DNA of 64,000 nt from the NCBI RefSeq assembly GCF_000759475.1, contig NZ_CP009454.1, forward strand, positions 3,844,001-3,908,000, given 5' to 3'. This document shows positions 38,478-50,474 of this stretch, piece after piece. A model generated the notes under the pieces. That model was not told where the DNA came from. It worked only from the letters and a program-made list of their open reading frames with translations, and searched no databases. The translations under genes and the position numbers were made by a program. Numbering within the stretch: position 1 is the first letter of the stretch; the number at the start of each line of letters is the position of its first letter. Origin of the DNA: Pantoea rwandensis (GTDB lineage Bacteria; Pseudomonadota; Gammaproteobacteria; Enterobacterales; Enterobacteriaceae).

Positions 38478-38567
38478 AAGGCCAGCCCGATCGCAAAGGA
38501 ACAACGCATCCATGCAGATCGGCTGGGCCGTCCATGGCCCAGACGCTTTGCTATTCGGGCTGGCCTT
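38478..38567. repeat. Long cruciform-like inverted repeat between ldcC and accA
   Basis: AAGGCCAGCCCGA (38478-38490) is perfectly inverted as TCGGGCTGGCCTT (38555-38567). Inside, GCAAAG (38493-38498) pairs with CTTTGC (38546-38551), and CTGGGCC-GTCCAT-GGCCCAG (38523-38542) forms its own hairpin. The whole 90-base unit can fold into a branched structure. The 346 bases between ldcC and accA hold this element, the accA terminator and no gene that I can support. Confidence 0.75.
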
Positions 38568-38640
38568 CTCTGTCCGGTTAGACTGTCATTGCTGCCCGAC
38601 TCATAGCGGTCCGTATGATCGCGCTCAGTAATCAACGGAC

Positions 38641-38670
38641 ATAAAAAAAGCGGACCGGAGTCCGCTTTTC
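38641..38670 (-). terminator. Intrinsic terminator of accA
   Basis: On the minus strand AAGCGGAC, a short loop and GTCCGCTT are followed by TTTTTTTAT. It closes the long rpsB-to-accA gene series. Confidence 0.9.
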
Positions 38671-38687
38671 TTTATGAGCAAGCAGGC

Positions 38688-39647
38688 TTACGCGTAGCCG
38701 TAGCTCATCAGGCGCTGATAACGACGGTTAAGCAGCTCTTCCGTGCTCAGCACGTCGAGATCCGCCAGATCCGCCAGCAGTTGCTTTTTCAAGCTTGCCG
38801 CCATATCCACTGGTTGACGATGCGCGCCACCCAGAGGTTCAGGGATGATCGAGTCGATCAGCTTCAGCTCTTTCAGACGATCGGCAGTGATGCCCATCGC
38901 TTCAGCAGCCAAAGGCGCTTTATCAGCGCTTTTCCACAGAATAGAAGCACAGCCTTCCGGTGAAATCACCGAGTAGGTGCTGTACTGCAGCATGTTCACT
39001 TTGTCGCCCACGCCAATCGCCAGCGCACCACCGGAACCGCCTTCGCCAATCACAGTACAGATGACCGGAATTTTCAGACCTGACATCTCACGCAGGTTGC
39101 GTGCGATGGCTTCTGATTGTCCACGCTCTTCGGCGCCCACGCCAGGGTATGCGCCCGGGGTGTCGATGAAGGTGATCAGTGGCATTTTAAAGCGTTCAGC
39201 CATTTCCATCAGTCGCAGCGCTTTACGGTAGCCTTCTGGTGCTGGCATACCGAAGTTACGACGGATTTTCTCTTTGGTTTCACGGCCTTTCTGATGGCCA
39301 ATGACCATCACCGGACGACCATCAAGACGGGCAATCCCGCCGACAATCGCTTTGTCATCGGCATAAGCGCGGTCGCCAGCCAGCTCATCGAAATCATCAA
39401 ACGCGTTGCGGACATAGTCCAGCGTATAAGGGCGCAGCGGGTGACGCGCGAGCTGCGCAACCTGCCATGCACCTAAATCGGAGAAGATTTTACGGGTCAG
39501 CTCAACGCTTTTTTCGCGCAGACGCTGCACTTCTTCATCCAGATTAATATCGTGTTTCTCATCCGAACGGCCAATTGACTTCAGCGAGTCGATTTTCGCT
39601 TCCAGTTCTGCGATTGGCTGTTCAAAATCCAGGTAATTAAGACTCAT
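38688..39647 (-). CDS. accA: Acetyl-CoA carboxylase carboxyltransferase alpha subunit
   Basis: This 319-residue subunit has the same length as in E. coli and forms with AccD the carboxyltransferase that makes malonyl-CoA, the first step of fatty acid synthesis. Visible are the crotonase-like core with [54 protein letters not shown] and the oxyanion-hole glycines of [15 protein letters not shown]. It starts 12 bases after dnaE ends. Confidence 0.97.
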   Translation of the reverse strand: MSLNYLDFEQPIAELEAKIDSLKSIGRSDEKHDINLDEEVQRLREKSVELTRKIFSDLGAWQVAQLARHPLRPYTLDYVRNAFDDFDELAGDRAYADDKAIVGGIARLDGRPVMVIGHQKGRETKEKIRRNFGMPAPEGYRKALRLMEMAERFKMPLITFIDTPGAYPGVGAEERGQSEAIARNLREMSGLKIPVICTVIGEGGSGGALAIGVGDKVNMLQYSTYSVISPEGCASILWKSADKAPLAAEAMGITADRLKELKLIDSIIPEPLGGAHRQPVDMAASLKKQLLADLADLDVLSTEELLNRRYQRLMSYGYA

Positions 39648-39659
39648 AATGTTCCTGTT

Positions 39660-42600
39660 TTAGTCAAACTCCAGTTCCACCTGCTCCGATCCTACTAACG
39701 ACCGCAAATCGTTGAGTAAACGATCGCTGGGCGAAATACGCCACGCTGCACCAAAGCGCAGCTTCGCCCGCGCATCTGCTCTCTGATAATAGAGATGCAC
39801 CGGAATGGTCCCGGAGCGATGAGGCTCCAGAGACTGGCGGAGACGGTTTAAAAGCTGGTCATCAATTTGCCTGTCCGTCAGCGAGATAGCAAGTCCGCGC
39901 GCGTATTTTTCCCGCGCTTCGTCGATGTCCATCACTTCTCGAGCGGTCATTTTAAGGCCACCGCTAAAGTCATCAAAGCTGACCTGTCCACTGACGATCA
40001 GGATACGGTCTTTCTCCAGCAACTGCTGGTATTTATCTAACGCATCGGTAAATAACATCACTTCCAGACGACCAGAGCGATCGTCGAGAGTACAAATACC
40101 AATTCGGTTGCCGCGTTTCGTGACCATCACGCGAGCGGCAATCACCAGCCCCGCCGCGATGGTTACTTTACCACGATCCGTCGGATGCATGTCCTTCAGG
40201 CGCATGCCGCCAACGTAGCGATCAATTTCTTTAAGATACTGATTAATTGGGTGGCCGGTGAGATACAAACCCAGCGTCTCACGCTCACCGTCCAGTTGAA
40301 TCTGTTCCGGCCATGGCGTGATATTGGTGTATGACTTCTCCACCTGCTCAGGCTCTTCGGCCAGCACGCCAAACATGTCGGCTTGTCCGGTGGCTTCTGC
40401 TTTTGCGTGCTGATCCGCAGCTTTTAAAGCATCGCTGAGCGCGCTCATCAAGGCTGCGCGATGCGGACCGAGGCGATCAAATGCGCCGGACATGATCAGC
40501 TTTTCCATCACACGGCGGTTGATCTTTTTGGTGTCGGTACGCGCGCAGAGATCGAACAGCTCTTTGAAGTAGCCGCCTTCATTACGCGCTTCAATGATCG
40601 CTTCGATCGGCCCTTCACCCACGCCTTTAATGGCGCCAATGCCGTAAACGATTTCACCTTCATCGTTCACGTGGAAAGGATACAGACCGGAGTTGATATC
40701 GGGCGGCAGCACTTTCAGGCCCATGCGCCAGCACTCATCCACCAGGCCAACGACCTTCTCGGTGTTGTCCATATCGGCGGTCATTACCGCGGCCATAAAT
40801 TCTGCTGGGTAGTGCGCTTTCAGCCACAGCGTCTGATAAGAAACCAAAGCATAGGCTGCCGAGTGCGACTTGTTAAAGCCATAACCCGCAAACTTCTCTA
40901 CCAGATCGAAGATCTTCATCGAGAGTTCACCGTCCACGCCCATGCTTTCTGCACCGTCCTGGAACACCGAACGTTGCTTAGCCATCTCTTCGGGTTTCTT
41001 TTTACCCATTGCACGGCGCAGCATATCCGCACCACCCAGGGTATAACCCGACAGCACCTGAGCAATCTGCATCACCTGTTCCTGATACAGGATGATGCCG
41101 TAGGTCGGTTCCAGTACCGGCTTCAGGGTTTCGTGCTGCCACTGAATATCCGGGTACGAAATTTCTTCACGGCCGTGCTTACGGTCAATGAAGTTATCAA
41201 CCATGCCCGATTGCAGCGGTCCCGGACGGAACAGTGCCACCAGTGCGATCATATCTTCAAAGCAGTCTGGCTTCAGACGCTTAATCAGATCTTTCATGCC
41301 GCGTGATTCAAGCTGGAAAACCGCTGTGGTTTCCGAGCGTTGCAGCATATCGAAGCTTTTCTTGTCATCCAGCGGGATGGCGGCGATATCAATCGGCTCC
41401 AACCCTTCTTTGGCGCGGCGCGGGTTAATCATCTTAAGCGCCCAGTCGATGATGGTCAGCGTACGCAAGCCGAGGAAGTCAAACTTCACCAGGCCGGCAT
41501 ATTCCACATCATTCTTATCAAACTGGGTTACCGGGAATTGGCCATTCTCGTCACAGTAAAGCGGCGCAAAATCAGTGATTTTGGTCGGTGCGATAACCAC
41601 CCCACCGGCGTGTTTACCGGCGTTACGCGTGACACCTTCCAGCTTGCGCGCCATATCGATCAGCGCTTTGACCTCTTCATCTGCCTCGTAGATTTCCGGC
41701 AGCTGCGGTTCCGCTTCAAAGGCTTTTTCCAGCGTCATCCCGGGATCTGGCGGGATCAACTTGGAGATACGATCCACAAAGCCATACGGATGACCGAGCA
41801 CGCGTCCTACGTCGCGGATAACCGCTTTCGCTGCCATCGTACCGAAGGTGATGATCTGCGAAACCGCTTCGCGCCCATACATCTCGGCAACGTGATCGAT
41901 CACCTGATCGCGCTTCTCCATGCAGAAATCGACGTCGAAGTCAGGCATTGAAACACGTTCCGGGTTAAGGAAGCGTTCGAACAGCAGGTCAAATTCCAGT
42001 GGATCGAGATCGGTGATCTTAAGCGCATACGCCACTAATGAACCCGCACCCGAACCACGGCCGGGTCCAACCGGGATACCGTTATCCTTCGACCACTGGA
42101 TAAACTCCATCACGATCAGGAAGTAGCCAGGGAATCCCATCTGGTTGATAACGTTAAGTTCAATCTCAAGACGTTCGTCATATTCTGGCCGCTTTTCCGC
42201 ACGCAGCTTGTCATCCGGGAACAGGAATTCAAGACGCTCTTCCAACCCTTCACGAGATTTCATAACGAGGAAATCTTCGGTCGTCATTTCACCGGTGGGG
42301 AACTGCGGCAGGAAGTACTCACCCAGGCGTACCGTGACGTTACAACGCTTAGCAATCTCTACGCTGTTTTCCAGCGCTTCCGGGATGTCCGAGAACAGCT
42401 CGCACATCTCCTCTTCGCTGCGCATATATTGCTGAGGACTGTAATGACGTGGGCGTTTTGGATCGTCCAGCGTGAAGCCATCATGAATCGCCACGCGAAT
42501 TTCATGGGCGTCAAAATCTTCTTCGTTGAGGAAACAGACTTCGTTGGTGGCCACCACCGGCACACCTTCGGCAATCGCTAACTCAACGGCGGCATGCAGA

Positions 42601-43142
42601 TAAGCCTCTTCATCAGCGCGTCCGGTCCGCGTCAGTTCGAGGTAATAACGATTAGGGAAGTGTTCCTGATAGAAACTGAGGCACTGCGATACCAGCGCAC
42701 TGTTGCCGCGCAGTAGACTGCGGCCAACATCACCCTTGCGCCCACCGGAGAGCAGAATGATGCCTTCACCCAGCTCGACCAGCCAGTCACGGTCAATAAT
42801 TGGCCCGGCAATACCATACCCACGCTGATACGCTCGCGAAATCAACAACGTCAGGTTCTGATAGCCCGTGTTGTTGGCGGCAAGTACCGTGAGCTGTGTC
42901 AGCTCATCGCCCATCAATTCGCTGGCGACATGGAAATCCGCACCAATAATCGGTTTGATGCCTGCATCGTGCGCACTGCCGTAAAAACGCACCAACCCGC
43001 AAAGATTGATGTAATCGGTAATCGCAATCGCCGGCATACCAAGCGCAGCCGCCTTCTTGACCAATGGCTTAGTTTTCGCCAGGCCATCGACCATCGAATA
43101 GTCGCTGTGTACGCGCAGATGTATAAAACGAGGTTCAGCCAT
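39660..43142 (-). CDS. dnaE: DNA polymerase III alpha subunit
   Basis: The 1160-residue replicative polymerase has the E. coli length. An N-terminal PHP domain ([23 protein letters not shown]) is followed by the C-family polymerase core; the catalytic aspartates are in [13 protein letters not shown], and [18 protein letters not shown] contributes to nucleotide binding. Later come the helix-hairpin-helix and the OB-fold region ([39 protein letters not shown]). It forms the core with DnaQ. It sits between rnhB and accA with gaps of 31 and 12 bases. Confidence 0.98.
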   Translation of the reverse strand: MAEPRFIHLRVHSDYSMVDGLAKTKPLVKKAAALGMPAIAITDYINLCGLVRFYGSAHDAGIKPIIGADFHVASELMGDELTQLTVLAANNTGYQNLTLLISRAYQRGYGIAGPIIDRDWLVELGEGIILLSGGRKGDVGRSLLRGNSALVSQCLSFYQEHFPNRYYLELTRTGRADEEAYLHAAVELAIAEGVPVVATNEVCFLNEEDFDAHEIRVAIHDGFTLDDPKRPRHYSPQQYMRSEEEMCELFSDIPEALENSVEIAKRCNVTVRLGEYFLPQFPTGEMTTEDFLVMKSREGLEERLEFLFPDDKLRAEKRPEYDERLEIELNVINQMGFPGYFLIVMEFIQWSKDNGIPVGPGRGSGAGSLVAYALKITDLDPLEFDLLFERFLNPERVSMPDFDVDFCMEKRDQVIDHVAEMYGREAVSQIITFGTMAAKAVIRDVGRVLGHPYGFVDRISKLIPPDPGMTLEKAFEAEPQLPEIYEADEEVKALIDMARKLEGVTRNAGKHAGGVVIAPTKITDFAPLYCDENGQFPVTQFDKNDVEYAGLVKFDFLGLRTLTIIDWALKMINPRRAKEGLEPIDIAAIPLDDKKSFDMLQRSETTAVFQLESRGMKDLIKRLKPDCFEDMIALVALFRPGPLQSGMVDNFIDRKHGREEISYPDIQWQHETLKPVLEPTYGIILYQEQVMQIAQVLSGYTLGGADMLRRAMGKKKPEEMAKQRSVFQDGAESMGVDGELSMKIFDLVEKFAGYGFNKSHSAAYALVSYQTLWLKAHYPAEFMAAVMTADMDNTEKVVGLVDECWRMGLKVLPPDINSGLYPFHVNDEGEIVYGIGAIKGVGEGPIEAIIEARNEGGYFKELFDLCARTDTKKINRRVMEKLIMSGAFDRLGPHRAALMSALSDALKAADQHAKAEATGQADMFGVLAEEPEQVEKSYTNITPWPEQIQLDGERETLGLYLTGHPINQYLKEIDRYVGGMRLKDMHPTDRGKVTIAAGLVIAARVMVTKRGNRIGICTLDDRSGRLEVMLFTDALDKYQQLLEKDRILIVSGQVSFDDFSGGLKMTAREVMDIDEAREKYARGLAISLTDRQIDDQLLNRLRQSLEPHRSGTIPVHLYYQRADARAKLRFGAAWRISPSDRLLNDLRSLVGSEQVELEFD

Positions 43143-43173
43143 ATCAGTTTCCGATTAAAACAGCGTCAGGCTA

Positions 43174-43800
43174 TTAAAGCGTAGTCGGCTGGCGCGCGGC
43201 CAGCACATCAGCATCAATCAGGGCATTACGCACCGGCGCAAAGCTGCGGCGATGATGTGGCGTGGCACCAAACTGGGTCAATTTTTCCATATGCAACGCA
43301 GTTGGGTAGCCTTTGTGCTGGGCAAATCCATATTCCGGGAACAACAGATCCAGCTCGGCCATTTCACGATCGCGTGTCACTTTGGCAATGATCGAGGCTG
43401 CACTGATCTCTTGTACCAGGCTATCGCCCTTCACAACCGCTTGCGATGGCATCGTTAACGCAGGGCAACGGTTGCCATCGATCAACACAAAATCAGGCGT
43501 AACAGGCAGACCCGCTACCGCACGCTGCATCGCCAGCATAGTGGCGTGCAGAATGTTGAGCTGGTCGATCTCTTCAGGCTCCGCACGGCCCAGACTCCAG
43601 GCCAGCGCTTTCTCTTTGATCTCGTCATACAGCGCCAGCCGACGCTTTTCTGAGAGCTTCTTTGAGTCGGCCAGCCCTATAATCGGATTCGCGGGATCGA
43701 GGATGACTGCTGCCGTAACAACGGCACCTACCAGCGGACCTCGCCCCACTTCATCCACGCCAGCAATGCGCTGTGCGTTTGGGTAGATAAAATCAGCCAT
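43174..43800 (-). CDS. rnhB: Ribonuclease HII
   Basis: This 208-residue nuclease cuts at ribonucleotides in DNA-RNA hybrids. The active-site motif [16 protein letters not shown] has the Asp-Glu pair, [10 protein letters not shown] follows, and later IDGNRCPAL and [15 protein letters not shown] carry the remaining carboxylates. ATG 43800 overlaps the end of lpxB by eight bases and agrees with the E. coli start; the frame to 43842 lies inside lpxB. RNase HI is also in this window. Confidence 0.95.
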   Translation of the reverse strand: MADFIYPNAQRIAGVDEVGRGPLVGAVVTAAVILDPANPIIGLADSKKLSEKRRLALYDEIKEKALAWSLGRAEPEEIDQLNILHATMLAMQRAVAGLPVTPDFVLIDGNRCPALTMPSQAVVKGDSLVQEISAASIIAKVTRDREMAELDLLFPEYGFAQHKGYPTALHMEKLTQFGATPHHRRSFAPVRNALIDADVLAARQPTTL

Positions 43801-44941
43801 TGGCAATCTCCAGTACGGCGTCCGCGGCTTGCTCATCAGCATTCCAGCGAATCTGTTGATGCAACTCGTTGAAGGTATTCAGCAGGTCATCGCGCTCTGG
43901 TCCGGCATGCAACAGAGGTTCCAGCGCAGCCGCCAGTGCCTCTGGCTGGCACTCTTCCTGCAACAGCTCTTTGACCAACTCCCGACCCGCCAGCAGATTG
44001 GGCAATGAAACGTACGGTGTTTTCACCAAACGCTTCGCCAGCCAGAAGGTAAAGGGTTTCATGCGGTAACCGACCACCATCGGACATTTCGCCAGCATGC
44101 ACTCCAGCGCAGCAGTGCCGGATGCGAGAATCGCCGCATCGCTGGCGATCATCGCCTGACGGCCTTTGCCATCCAGCAAATGCATCGGCAGCTCGGGTGC
44201 CACTTCAGCTTTAATCTGTTCAAACTGTTCGCGGCGTTTGGCATTGACCAGCGGCACCACGATTTCCAGCGCGGGATAACGCTGACGCAACAACTGCGCC
44301 GCACGCAAGAAATCCGCACTCAGCATTTCCACTTCTGCACCACGGCTACCCGGCAGCAAGCCCAGGCAGATCGCATCCTCCGCGATGCCTAGCTCACGTC
44401 GCGCCGCCGATTTATCTGGCTGCAGCGGCATGGCATCCGCCATGGTGTGGCCGATAAAGCGGCAAGGTACGTTGAATCGATCGTAAAACGCTTTTTCAAA
44501 CGGCAGAAACGCCAATACAAGATTGGTGTTGCGGCCAATTTTGAACACGCGTTTTTGTCGCCACGCCCATACAGAAGGACTGACGTAATGAATGGTGCGA
44601 ATGCCTGCGCGCTTCAGGCTCCCTTCCAAGGTGATATTGAAATCTGGCGCATCAATACCGACGAAGACATCAGGCTTGAGTTCGGTGAAGCGCTGCGTCA
44701 AATCCTTGCGAATTTTCAGCAATCGGCGCAAGCGGCCGAGCACTTCAACAATGCCCATCACCGCCAGCTCTTCCATCTCATACCAGACTTCACAGCCTTC
44801 GGCCTGCATCAGCGGACCGGCAACGCCGACAAAGCGAGCATCGGGATGACGCGCTTTGAGCGCACGGATAAGACCAGCACCAAGAATATCGCCGGAGGTT
44901 TCTCCGGCGACCAGGGCAATCGTTAAGGGACGCACTGACAT
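43793..44941 (-). CDS. lpxB: Lipid A disaccharide synthase
   Basis: This 382-residue GT19 glycosyltransferase joins UDP-diacylglucosamine to lipid X at the inner face of the membrane. Typical motifs are [20 protein letters not shown] at the N-terminus, VGIDAPDFN, the [13 protein letters not shown] signature and [22 protein letters not shown]. It starts three bases after lpxA and overlaps rnhB by eight bases. Confidence 0.97.
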   Translation of the reverse strand: MSVRPLTIALVAGETSGDILGAGLIRALKARHPDARFVGVAGPLMQAEGCEVWYEMEELAVMGIVEVLGRLRRLLKIRKDLTQRFTELKPDVFVGIDAPDFNITLEGSLKRAGIRTIHYVSPSVWAWRQKRVFKIGRNTNLVLAFLPFEKAFYDRFNVPCRFIGHTMADAMPLQPDKSAARRELGIAEDAICLGLLPGSRGAEVEMLSADFLRAAQLLRQRYPALEIVVPLVNAKRREQFEQIKAEVAPELPMHLLDGKGRQAMIASDAAILASGTAALECMLAKCPMVVGYRMKPFTFWLAKRLVKTPYVSLPNLLAGRELVKELLQEECQPEALAAALEPLLHAGPERDDLLNTFNELHQQIRWNADEQAADAVLEIANG

Positions 44942-44944
44942 GGA

Positions 44945-45733
44945 TTAACGAATCAATCCACGCGTCGAACGGGCAAAGAAGTCACAGAAAGGCTGCACTT
45001 CGCTGTGTTGTTTTGCCAGCTCTTCAATCTCTGGTTTCACTTCATCCAGCGTTTTGCCACTGCGATACAGCAGTTTGTACGCATTGCGAATCGCGTGCAG
45101 TGCTTCTTTGCTAAAGCCACGGCGTTTGAGGCCTTCGATGTTGATACCGAACGGTGTTGCGTGGTTGCCCTGCGCAATCACGTACGGTGGGACATCCTGC
45201 GCTACGCCTGAACAACCGCCAACCATCACGTGTGCACCAATGGTGCACCACTGGTGTACTGCCGTCATCCCGCCGATAATCGCGAAATCATCCACGGTGA
45301 CATGACCGCCCAGCGTGGCGTTGTTGGCAAAGATGCAACGGTTACCGATCACGCAGTCATGCGCGATATGCGCATTAACCATCAGCAGGTTATCACTGCC
45401 GATTTTGGTGAGGTTGCCACCCTGCGTAGTGCCACGGTGAATGGTGACGCTCTCGCGGATGCGGTTGCGATCGCCGATTTCAACACGGGTCGGCTCACCG
45501 GCATATTTCAGGTCCTGGTTCACTTCACCAATCGAAGCAAACTGATAGATCTGATTATCTTTACCGATACGCGTGTGGCCATTCACCACCACGTGCGATT
45601 TGAGCACCGTACCTTCACCAATTTCCACGTTAGCGCCGACAAAGCAGAACGGGCCGATGTGAACATTGGCACCGATGACGGCACCTTCTTCAATGACGGA
45701 ACTGGGATGAATATTGGCGGTTGAATCAATCAC
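44945..45733 (-). CDS. lpxA: UDP-N-acetylglucosamine acyltransferase
   Basis: This 262-residue enzyme has the left-handed beta-helix of hexapeptide repeats ([26 protein letters not shown] ...) and performs the first acylation in lipid A synthesis with hydroxyacyl-ACP. The catalytic histidine lies in the [14 protein letters not shown] segment. Length equals E. coli LpxA. It is three bases downstream of fabZ, which competes for the same hydroxyacyl-ACP. Confidence 0.97.
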   Translation of the reverse strand: MIDSTANIHPSSVIEEGAVIGANVHIGPFCFVGANVEIGEGTVLKSHVVVNGHTRIGKDNQIYQFASIGEVNQDLKYAGEPTRVEIGDRNRIRESVTIHRGTTQGGNLTKIGSDNLLMVNAHIAHDCVIGNRCIFANNATLGGHVTVDDFAIIGGMTAVHQWCTIGAHVMVGGCSGVAQDVPPYVIAQGNHATPFGINIEGLKRRGFSKEALHAIRNAYKLLYRSGKTLDEVKPEIEELAKQHSEVQPFCDFFARSTRGLIR

Positions 45734-45736
45734 TAA

Positions 45737-46192
45737 TTATGCCTCCCGGCTACGGGCACACATCATGGTCGCTTCACAGACAATCTTGCCGTCTACCGTT
45801 GCCACGCCTTTGAAGCGCGTCAGACCACGACGAGTTTTCTCGAAGGTGACTTCCATAATCATCTGATCGCCCGGTACCACTGGACGTTTGAAGCGGGCTT
45901 CGTCGATACCGGCGAAGTAATACAGCTCGCCGGGTTCCAGTTTTCCAACGCTTTTGAACGCCAGAATACCGGTTGCCTGCGCCATTGCTTCCAGAATCAG
46001 AACGCCTGGGAAAATCGGCTTACCAGGGAAGTGTCCCTGGAAAAACGGTTCATTAACAGAAACGTTCTTCACCGCACGCAGATATTTATGCTCTTCAAAT
46101 TCCAGCACGCGGTCAACCAGCAAGAACGGATAGCGGTGCGGCAGCAGTTCTAAAATCTCTTCGATTTTCAGAGTATGCGTTTCAGTTGTCAA
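45737..46192 (-). CDS. fabZ: 3-hydroxyacyl-ACP dehydratase
   Basis: This 151-residue hot-dog-fold enzyme dehydrates 3-hydroxyacyl-ACP in fatty acid elongation. Catalytic His54 (GHFPGKP) and Glu68 (ILEAMAQ) are at the canonical positions. It lies between lpxD and lpxA, giving a cluster in which membrane phospholipid and lipid A precursors are made from one pool. Confidence 0.97.
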   Translation of the reverse strand: MTTETHTLKIEEILELLPHRYPFLLVDRVLEFEEHKYLRAVKNVSVNEPFFQGHFPGKPIFPGVLILEAMAQATGILAFKSVGKLEPGELYYFAGIDEARFKRPVVPGDQMIMEVTFEKTRRGLTRFKGVATVDGKIVCEATMMCARSREA

Positions 46193-46234
46193 AATACTCT
46201 TCCTGTCCTAAAAAATCTGATGGCAATAATAACA

Positions 46235-46270
46235 CGGCCTGCACAGATCAAAATGATCCTCCGCAGGCCG
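46235..46270. other. Intercistronic hairpin between lpxD and fabZ
   Basis: CGGCCTGC and GCAGGCCG are perfectly inverted with an inner GATCA-AAA-TGATC stem. The 194-base gap has no further feature and no T run, so it may be an mRNA stability or processing element rather than a terminator. Confidence 0.5.
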
Positions 46271-46386
46271 CAAATCAGTTCGGTGGCGTAACGCTTTCCT
46301 GAGAGACCTTCTTACGCTTTCGGGTTAAGCCGAAGTTGTGAAAAGGCACGCTGCTTTATTATGAAAGCGGGTAGCGAGCGATGCGT

Positions 46387-47412
46387 TTAGTCGTCTTTGC
46401 CGACCTTACGTTCGATGGCTTTTAAGCGTTTGCTTATTTCATCGATATTCATCACCAGCGCTGCCGTTTTACGCCAGGTTTTGTTGGGTTGCAGTGGGAT
46501 ACCCGATGAGTATACCCCCGGCTCTGTGATGGGGCGCATTACCATGCCCATGCCCGTTACGGTCACTTTGTCACAGATTTCCATATGGCCGTTAATGACG
46601 CTGGCGCCGCCAATCATACAATAACGTCCAATCTTCAGACTACCCGCCATGATCACACCGCCCGCAACGGCCGTGTTATCTCCAATCACAACGTTGTGCG
46701 CAATCTGACACTGATTGTCTATGATAACACCATTGCCGATCAGAGTGTTATCCAGTGCACCGCGATCGATAGTGGTACAGGCACCAATTTCTACCCGATC
46801 CCCAATCACGACAGTACCCAGCTGAGGGATTTTCACCCAATTGCCACGGTCGTTAGCATACCCGAAACCATCGGCACCGATCACGGTACCCGACTGAATC
46901 AGACAATCCTGACCAATCTCGATCTCATGGTAAATCGTAACGTTAGCCCACAAACGTGAGCCGCGACCGATACGCGTCTGCTTACCCACAAAACATCCTG
47001 CGCCAATCACGACGTCGTCGCCCAGCTCAACGCCAGACTCGATCACCGCATTCGCGCCCACCGAAACGTTCTTGCCCAGCGTCGCTGTCGGATCGATCAC
47101 CGCACTGGGCGCGATATTCTGCGCGGGCTGCGGCGTTGTGTCCAGCAGTTGTGCCATGCGAGCGTACGTTAGGTAAGGATTTTTCACCACCAGGGCTGCG
47201 GTTTTACACCACTCCAGATCCGCTTCCGTCAGCACCACGGCTGAAGCCTGGATATGAGCGAGCTGCTCGCGGTAGCGGCTGTTTGCAAGAAAAGTGATTT
47301 GACCAGTGGTGGCGGATTGCATAGAAGCAATGCCGGAGATGACGATATCGCCATCTCCGTGCAATTCTGCATCCAACTGCTGGGCTAAATCAGCCAGTCG
47401 AATTGATGACAT
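46387..47412 (-). CDS. lpxD: UDP-3-O-(3-hydroxyacyl)glucosamine N-acyltransferase
   Basis: This 341-residue acyltransferase performs the third step of lipid A synthesis. An N-terminal uridine-binding domain ([32 protein letters not shown]) precedes a long hexapeptide-repeat helix, with the catalytic His in [21 protein letters not shown]-terminal helix contacts acyl carrier protein. It starts three bases after skp ends. Confidence 0.97.
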   Translation of the reverse strand: MSSIRLADLAQQLDAELHGDGDIVISGIASMQSATTGQITFLANSRYREQLAHIQASAVVLTEADLEWCKTAALVVKNPYLTYARMAQLLDTTPQPAQNIAPSAVIDPTATLGKNVSVGANAVIESGVELGDDVVIGAGCFVGKQTRIGRGSRLWANVTIYHEIEIGQDCLIQSGTVIGADGFGYANDRGNWVKIPQLGTVVIGDRVEIGACTTIDRGALDNTLIGNGVIIDNQCQIAHNVVIGDNTAVAGGVIMAGSLKIGRYCMIGGASVINGHMEICDKVTVTGMGMVMRPITEPGVYSSGIPLQPNKTWRKTAALVMNIDEISKRLKAIERKVGKDD

Positions 47413-47415
47413 CGA

Positions 47416-47916
47416 TTATTTAACCTGTTTTACAACGTCAGCAGTGATGTCTTTAGCATCAGCAGAAGAGTACAGAACGGCCTGAGAATCCAGCACCAGA
47501 TCGTAACCCTCGCTTTTCGCTACAGACTGAACAGCGGTCTGGATTTTAGCCAGCAGCTTGTTACGCTCCTGCATCTGACGAGTCTGGTTGTCTTTGTCGA
47601 AAGCCTGCGCTTTCTGTTCAAAAGCAGCACGCTCAGAAGCAATCTGCTTCTCTTTCTTGGTGCGATCGCTGGCCTTCATGGTTGACGCATTGCGCTGCAG
47701 ATCCTGGATTTCACCCTGGATTTTCTGCTGCTGCGCCTGGAGGTCAGAAGCACGGCTTGAGAACTCGCCCTCAAGCTGTTTAGCAACAGCGGCACGCTGC
47801 GGAGACTGCTGGAATACCTGGCTCAGGTTCACGACGGCGATTTTATCGGCCGCCTGGGCACCCGCAGAAGCAGCTAATGCAACACCCAGAGCAGCAGCAC
47901 AGAACAACTTTTTCAC
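47416..47916 (-). CDS. skp: Periplasmic chaperone Skp (OmpH)
   Basis: This 166-residue periplasmic chaperone has a signal peptide (MKKLFCAAALGVALAASAGAQA) and a mature protein starting ADKIAVVNLSQVFQQSP. Long helical arms with repeated charged heptads (QQQKIQGEIQDLQRNASTMKASDRTKKEKQIASERAAFEQKAQAF) form the trimeric jellyfish. It carries unfolded outer-membrane proteins to BamA, whose gene is just upstream. Confidence 0.96.
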   Translation of the reverse strand: MKKLFCAAALGVALAASAGAQAADKIAVVNLSQVFQQSPQRAAVAKQLEGEFSSRASDLQAQQQKIQGEIQDLQRNASTMKASDRTKKEKQIASERAAFEQKAQAFDKDNQTRQMQERNKLLAKIQTAVQSVAKSEGYDLVLDSQAVLYSSADAKDITADVVKQVK

Positions 47917-48011
47917 TATAAACTCCTTACCTCAACGTGTGTGTTTGCAGCGTGTCACGCCAGAGCGCGACACGGATGCAAGACGGTATTTTCACTTCCT
48001 TGTTCAGAGCC

Positions 48012-50423
48012 TTACCAGGTTTTACCAATGTTAAACTGGAACTGCTCTGACTTGTCTCCTTCGACTTTCTTCATCGGCTGAGCATATGAGAATACCAGCG
48101 GACCTAATGGCGACATCCATTGCAGTGCAACACCGGCAGAGACACGAATGTTATTCGGATCGCTGTAGTCCGGAATGCCCGCCGCACGTGTTTCTGCGGT
48201 GTTCTGCCATTTGGTATCCCAGACAGTACCGGCGTCCATGAACACCGATGTACGGACTGAGTTAGCGTATTTCTCGCTCAGGAACGGCGTTGGCGTGATC
48301 AGCTCAAGGCTGGCAATTGCCATCGCGTTACCACCCACCGCATCATCTGACTTACAGACGCCATTGGCATCCGTCAGGTTACAGGTGGAGGAGTGATCGT
48401 TCAGATACGCCGCTTTCGGACCAATGGTATTGGACTGGAAGCCACGAACTGTACTTGAACCACCGCCGTAGAAGTTCTCATAGAACGGCATCTCTTTTCC
48501 ACCGAGCCCGTCACCATATCCGACACGGCCACGTCCCAGCACCACCCAGGTGCCATCACGGTTCAGTGGCACGTACTGCTGAGAATCCAACGTCGCTTTG
48601 TAGAAGGCGTTATCGGAACCTGGAATGGTCACTTTGCCGTTCAGGTTGGTACGGTTACCCCTGGTCGGGAAGAAACCGCGGTCCAGCGTGTTGTATGTCC
48701 AACCGTAGTTGAAGGTGAAGTCATCTGCAGAGAAATCACCTTTATCATTCAACTCCTGATGACGGCCAACCGAGTCAAGATAACGCCACATCGCAATCTG
48801 TGGTTGCATGTTGGACAGGTCGTTATGTACGTAACCCAGGCCGACACGCAGCGTGTTATTCTCGTTAATTGGGAAGCCTAACGTGCCATCAACACCATAA
48901 CTTTTGTTGGTGTAATCGGACAGGTCAGCATCATTCGCTTTAAAGTCGTTGTAGAACAAACGACCACCCAGGCTGACACCGTCGACCGTGAAGTACGGAT
49001 CGGTCAGTGAGAATTCAGCATAGGTCTGATAATCGTTTTTAGTCCCGCTGATGCCAACGGTATTACCGGTACCGAGCCAGTTATCCTGGGTTACACCCAC
49101 CTGGAAGCTGACGCCACTTTCGGTGCCGTAACCCACACCAAAGTTGAAGGTACCGGTGTTACGCTCTTTCACTTTGTAAACCACATCGACCTGGTCCGGA
49201 GAACCTGGCACGCGCTGCGTGTCTACATCAACCGTTTCAAAGTAACCGGTGCGGTTCAGGCGTTCTTTACCCTGATCAACCAGGTCGCTGCCCAACCATG
49301 CGCCTTCCATCTGACGCATCTCACGGCGCAGTACGGAATCTTTCGACGTATCGTTACCTTCGAAGCGCACTTTACGCACGTAATAACGGTTACCGGCATC
49401 CACATTGATATGCAGTTTAACGGTTTTGTCTGCATCGTTAATTTCCGGCTGTGTCACCACACGCGGATAGGCATAGCCATAACGACCCAGCAGTTTTTTG
49501 ATGTCGTCTTCCATCTGGGTGACTTTGGTGCCGTTGTACAGCTCACCCGATGGAATACGCGTCATCTTTTCGATTTCCGCAGAGTGGCCCGCCATGCTGC
49601 CGTTCACGATAACGCCGGCAATCTTATACTGATCGCCTTCGTTGATGTTCACGGTGATGTAGATGCCTTTTTTATCTGGCGTCAGGCTCACCTGAGTGGA
49701 ATCGATGTTGAAGCGCGCATAACCGCGATCCAGATAGAAGCTACGCAGAGTCTCAAGATCCCCGGCCAGCTTTTGTTTCTGGTATTTACGATCGCCAACC
49801 ACGTTCCACCACGGCACTTCATCACGCAGTGAGAAGCGCGAGATCAATTCGTCAGAGCTAAAGGCTTTGTTACCAACGATGTTGATCTGCTGAATCTGAG
49901 CAGACACGCCTTCCTGGAAGACGAATTTCAGGTCCACACGGTTACGGGGCAACGGTGTCGCAATCGCTTTCACGCTGGCGGTGTATTTACCGACGCTGTA
50001 GTAGAAGTCTTCCAGGCCCTTCTCAATCGAAGAAAGCGTGGTGCGGTCGAGTGCTTCACCGACGCGCACACCAGAAGCTTCAAGGTTCTGCTTCAGCTGA
50101 TCTTCTTTCACCGCTTTGTTGCCGGAGAAAGTGATGCTGGCAATGGTCGGACGCTCTTTCACCTGAACAATCAGGGTTGTTCCATCACGCAGAACCTGAA
50201 CATCTTCAAAGTTGCCGGTGGCGAACAGAGAGCGAATGGTGTTTCTGACGTCATCGTCAGAAATGGTATCACCGACACGTACGGGCATGCTGAGCAGAGC
50301 CGCGCCGACGGCGACTCGCTGGAGACCTTCGAAATGAATGTCCTTCACTACGAAATCGTCTGCACCGTAAACGGTGGCGCTGCTAAACAGCAGCGACGCT
50401 ATGAGCAACTTTTTCATCGCCAT
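48012..50423 (-). CDS. bamA: Outer-membrane protein assembly factor BamA
   Basis: This 803-residue Omp85 protein has a signal peptide ([20 protein letters not shown]), five POTRA domains to about residue 420 and a C-terminal 16-strand barrel ending NIGKTW. The conserved loop 6 motif [15 protein letters not shown] is present, and loop 6 has the two cysteines seen in E. coli but a shorter insert between ([10 protein letters not shown]). It catalyses insertion of beta-barrel proteins. The start at 50423 matches E. coli; a frame to 50447 exists but would precede the signal peptide. Confidence 0.97.
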   Translation of the reverse strand: MAMKKLLIASLLFSSATVYGADDFVVKDIHFEGLQRVAVGAALLSMPVRVGDTISDDDVRNTIRSLFATGNFEDVQVLRDGTTLIVQVKERPTIASITFSGNKAVKEDQLKQNLEASGVRVGEALDRTTLSSIEKGLEDFYYSVGKYTASVKAIATPLPRNRVDLKFVFQEGVSAQIQQINIVGNKAFSSDELISRFSLRDEVPWWNVVGDRKYQKQKLAGDLETLRSFYLDRGYARFNIDSTQVSLTPDKKGIYITVNINEGDQYKIAGVIVNGSMAGHSAEIEKMTRIPSGELYNGTKVTQMEDDIKKLLGRYGYAYPRVVTQPEINDADKTVKLHINVDAGNRYYVRKVRFEGNDTSKDSVLRREMRQMEGAWLGSDLVDQGKERLNRTGYFETVDVDTQRVPGSPDQVDVVYKVKERNTGTFNFGVGYGTESGVSFQVGVTQDNWLGTGNTVGISGTKNDYQTYAEFSLTDPYFTVDGVSLGGRLFYNDFKANDADLSDYTNKSYGVDGTLGFPINENNTLRVGLGYVHNDLSNMQPQIAMWRYLDSVGRHQELNDKGDFSADDFTFNYGWTYNTLDRGFFPTRGNRTNLNGKVTIPGSDNAFYKATLDSQQYVPLNRDGTWVVLGRGRVGYGDGLGGKEMPFYENFYGGGSSTVRGFQSNTIGPKAAYLNDHSSTCNLTDANGVCKSDDAVGGNAMAIASLELITPTPFLSEKYANSVRTSVFMDAGTVWDTKWQNTAETRAAGIPDYSDPNNIRVSAGVALQWMSPLGPLVFSYAQPMKKVEGDKSEQFQFNIGKTW

Positions 50424-50474
50424 CGTTGTTATGCGTTTTCCTAACACATCCCGCGCCTGTCCGCAGTCCAGCTA

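Noticed and set aside
40461..41306. Open frame of 281 codons on the plus strand
   Set aside because: It is fully antisense to dnaE, which is conserved over its whole length. The translation is rich in His, Gln and Arg without any known motif, as expected from a GC-rich shadow frame.
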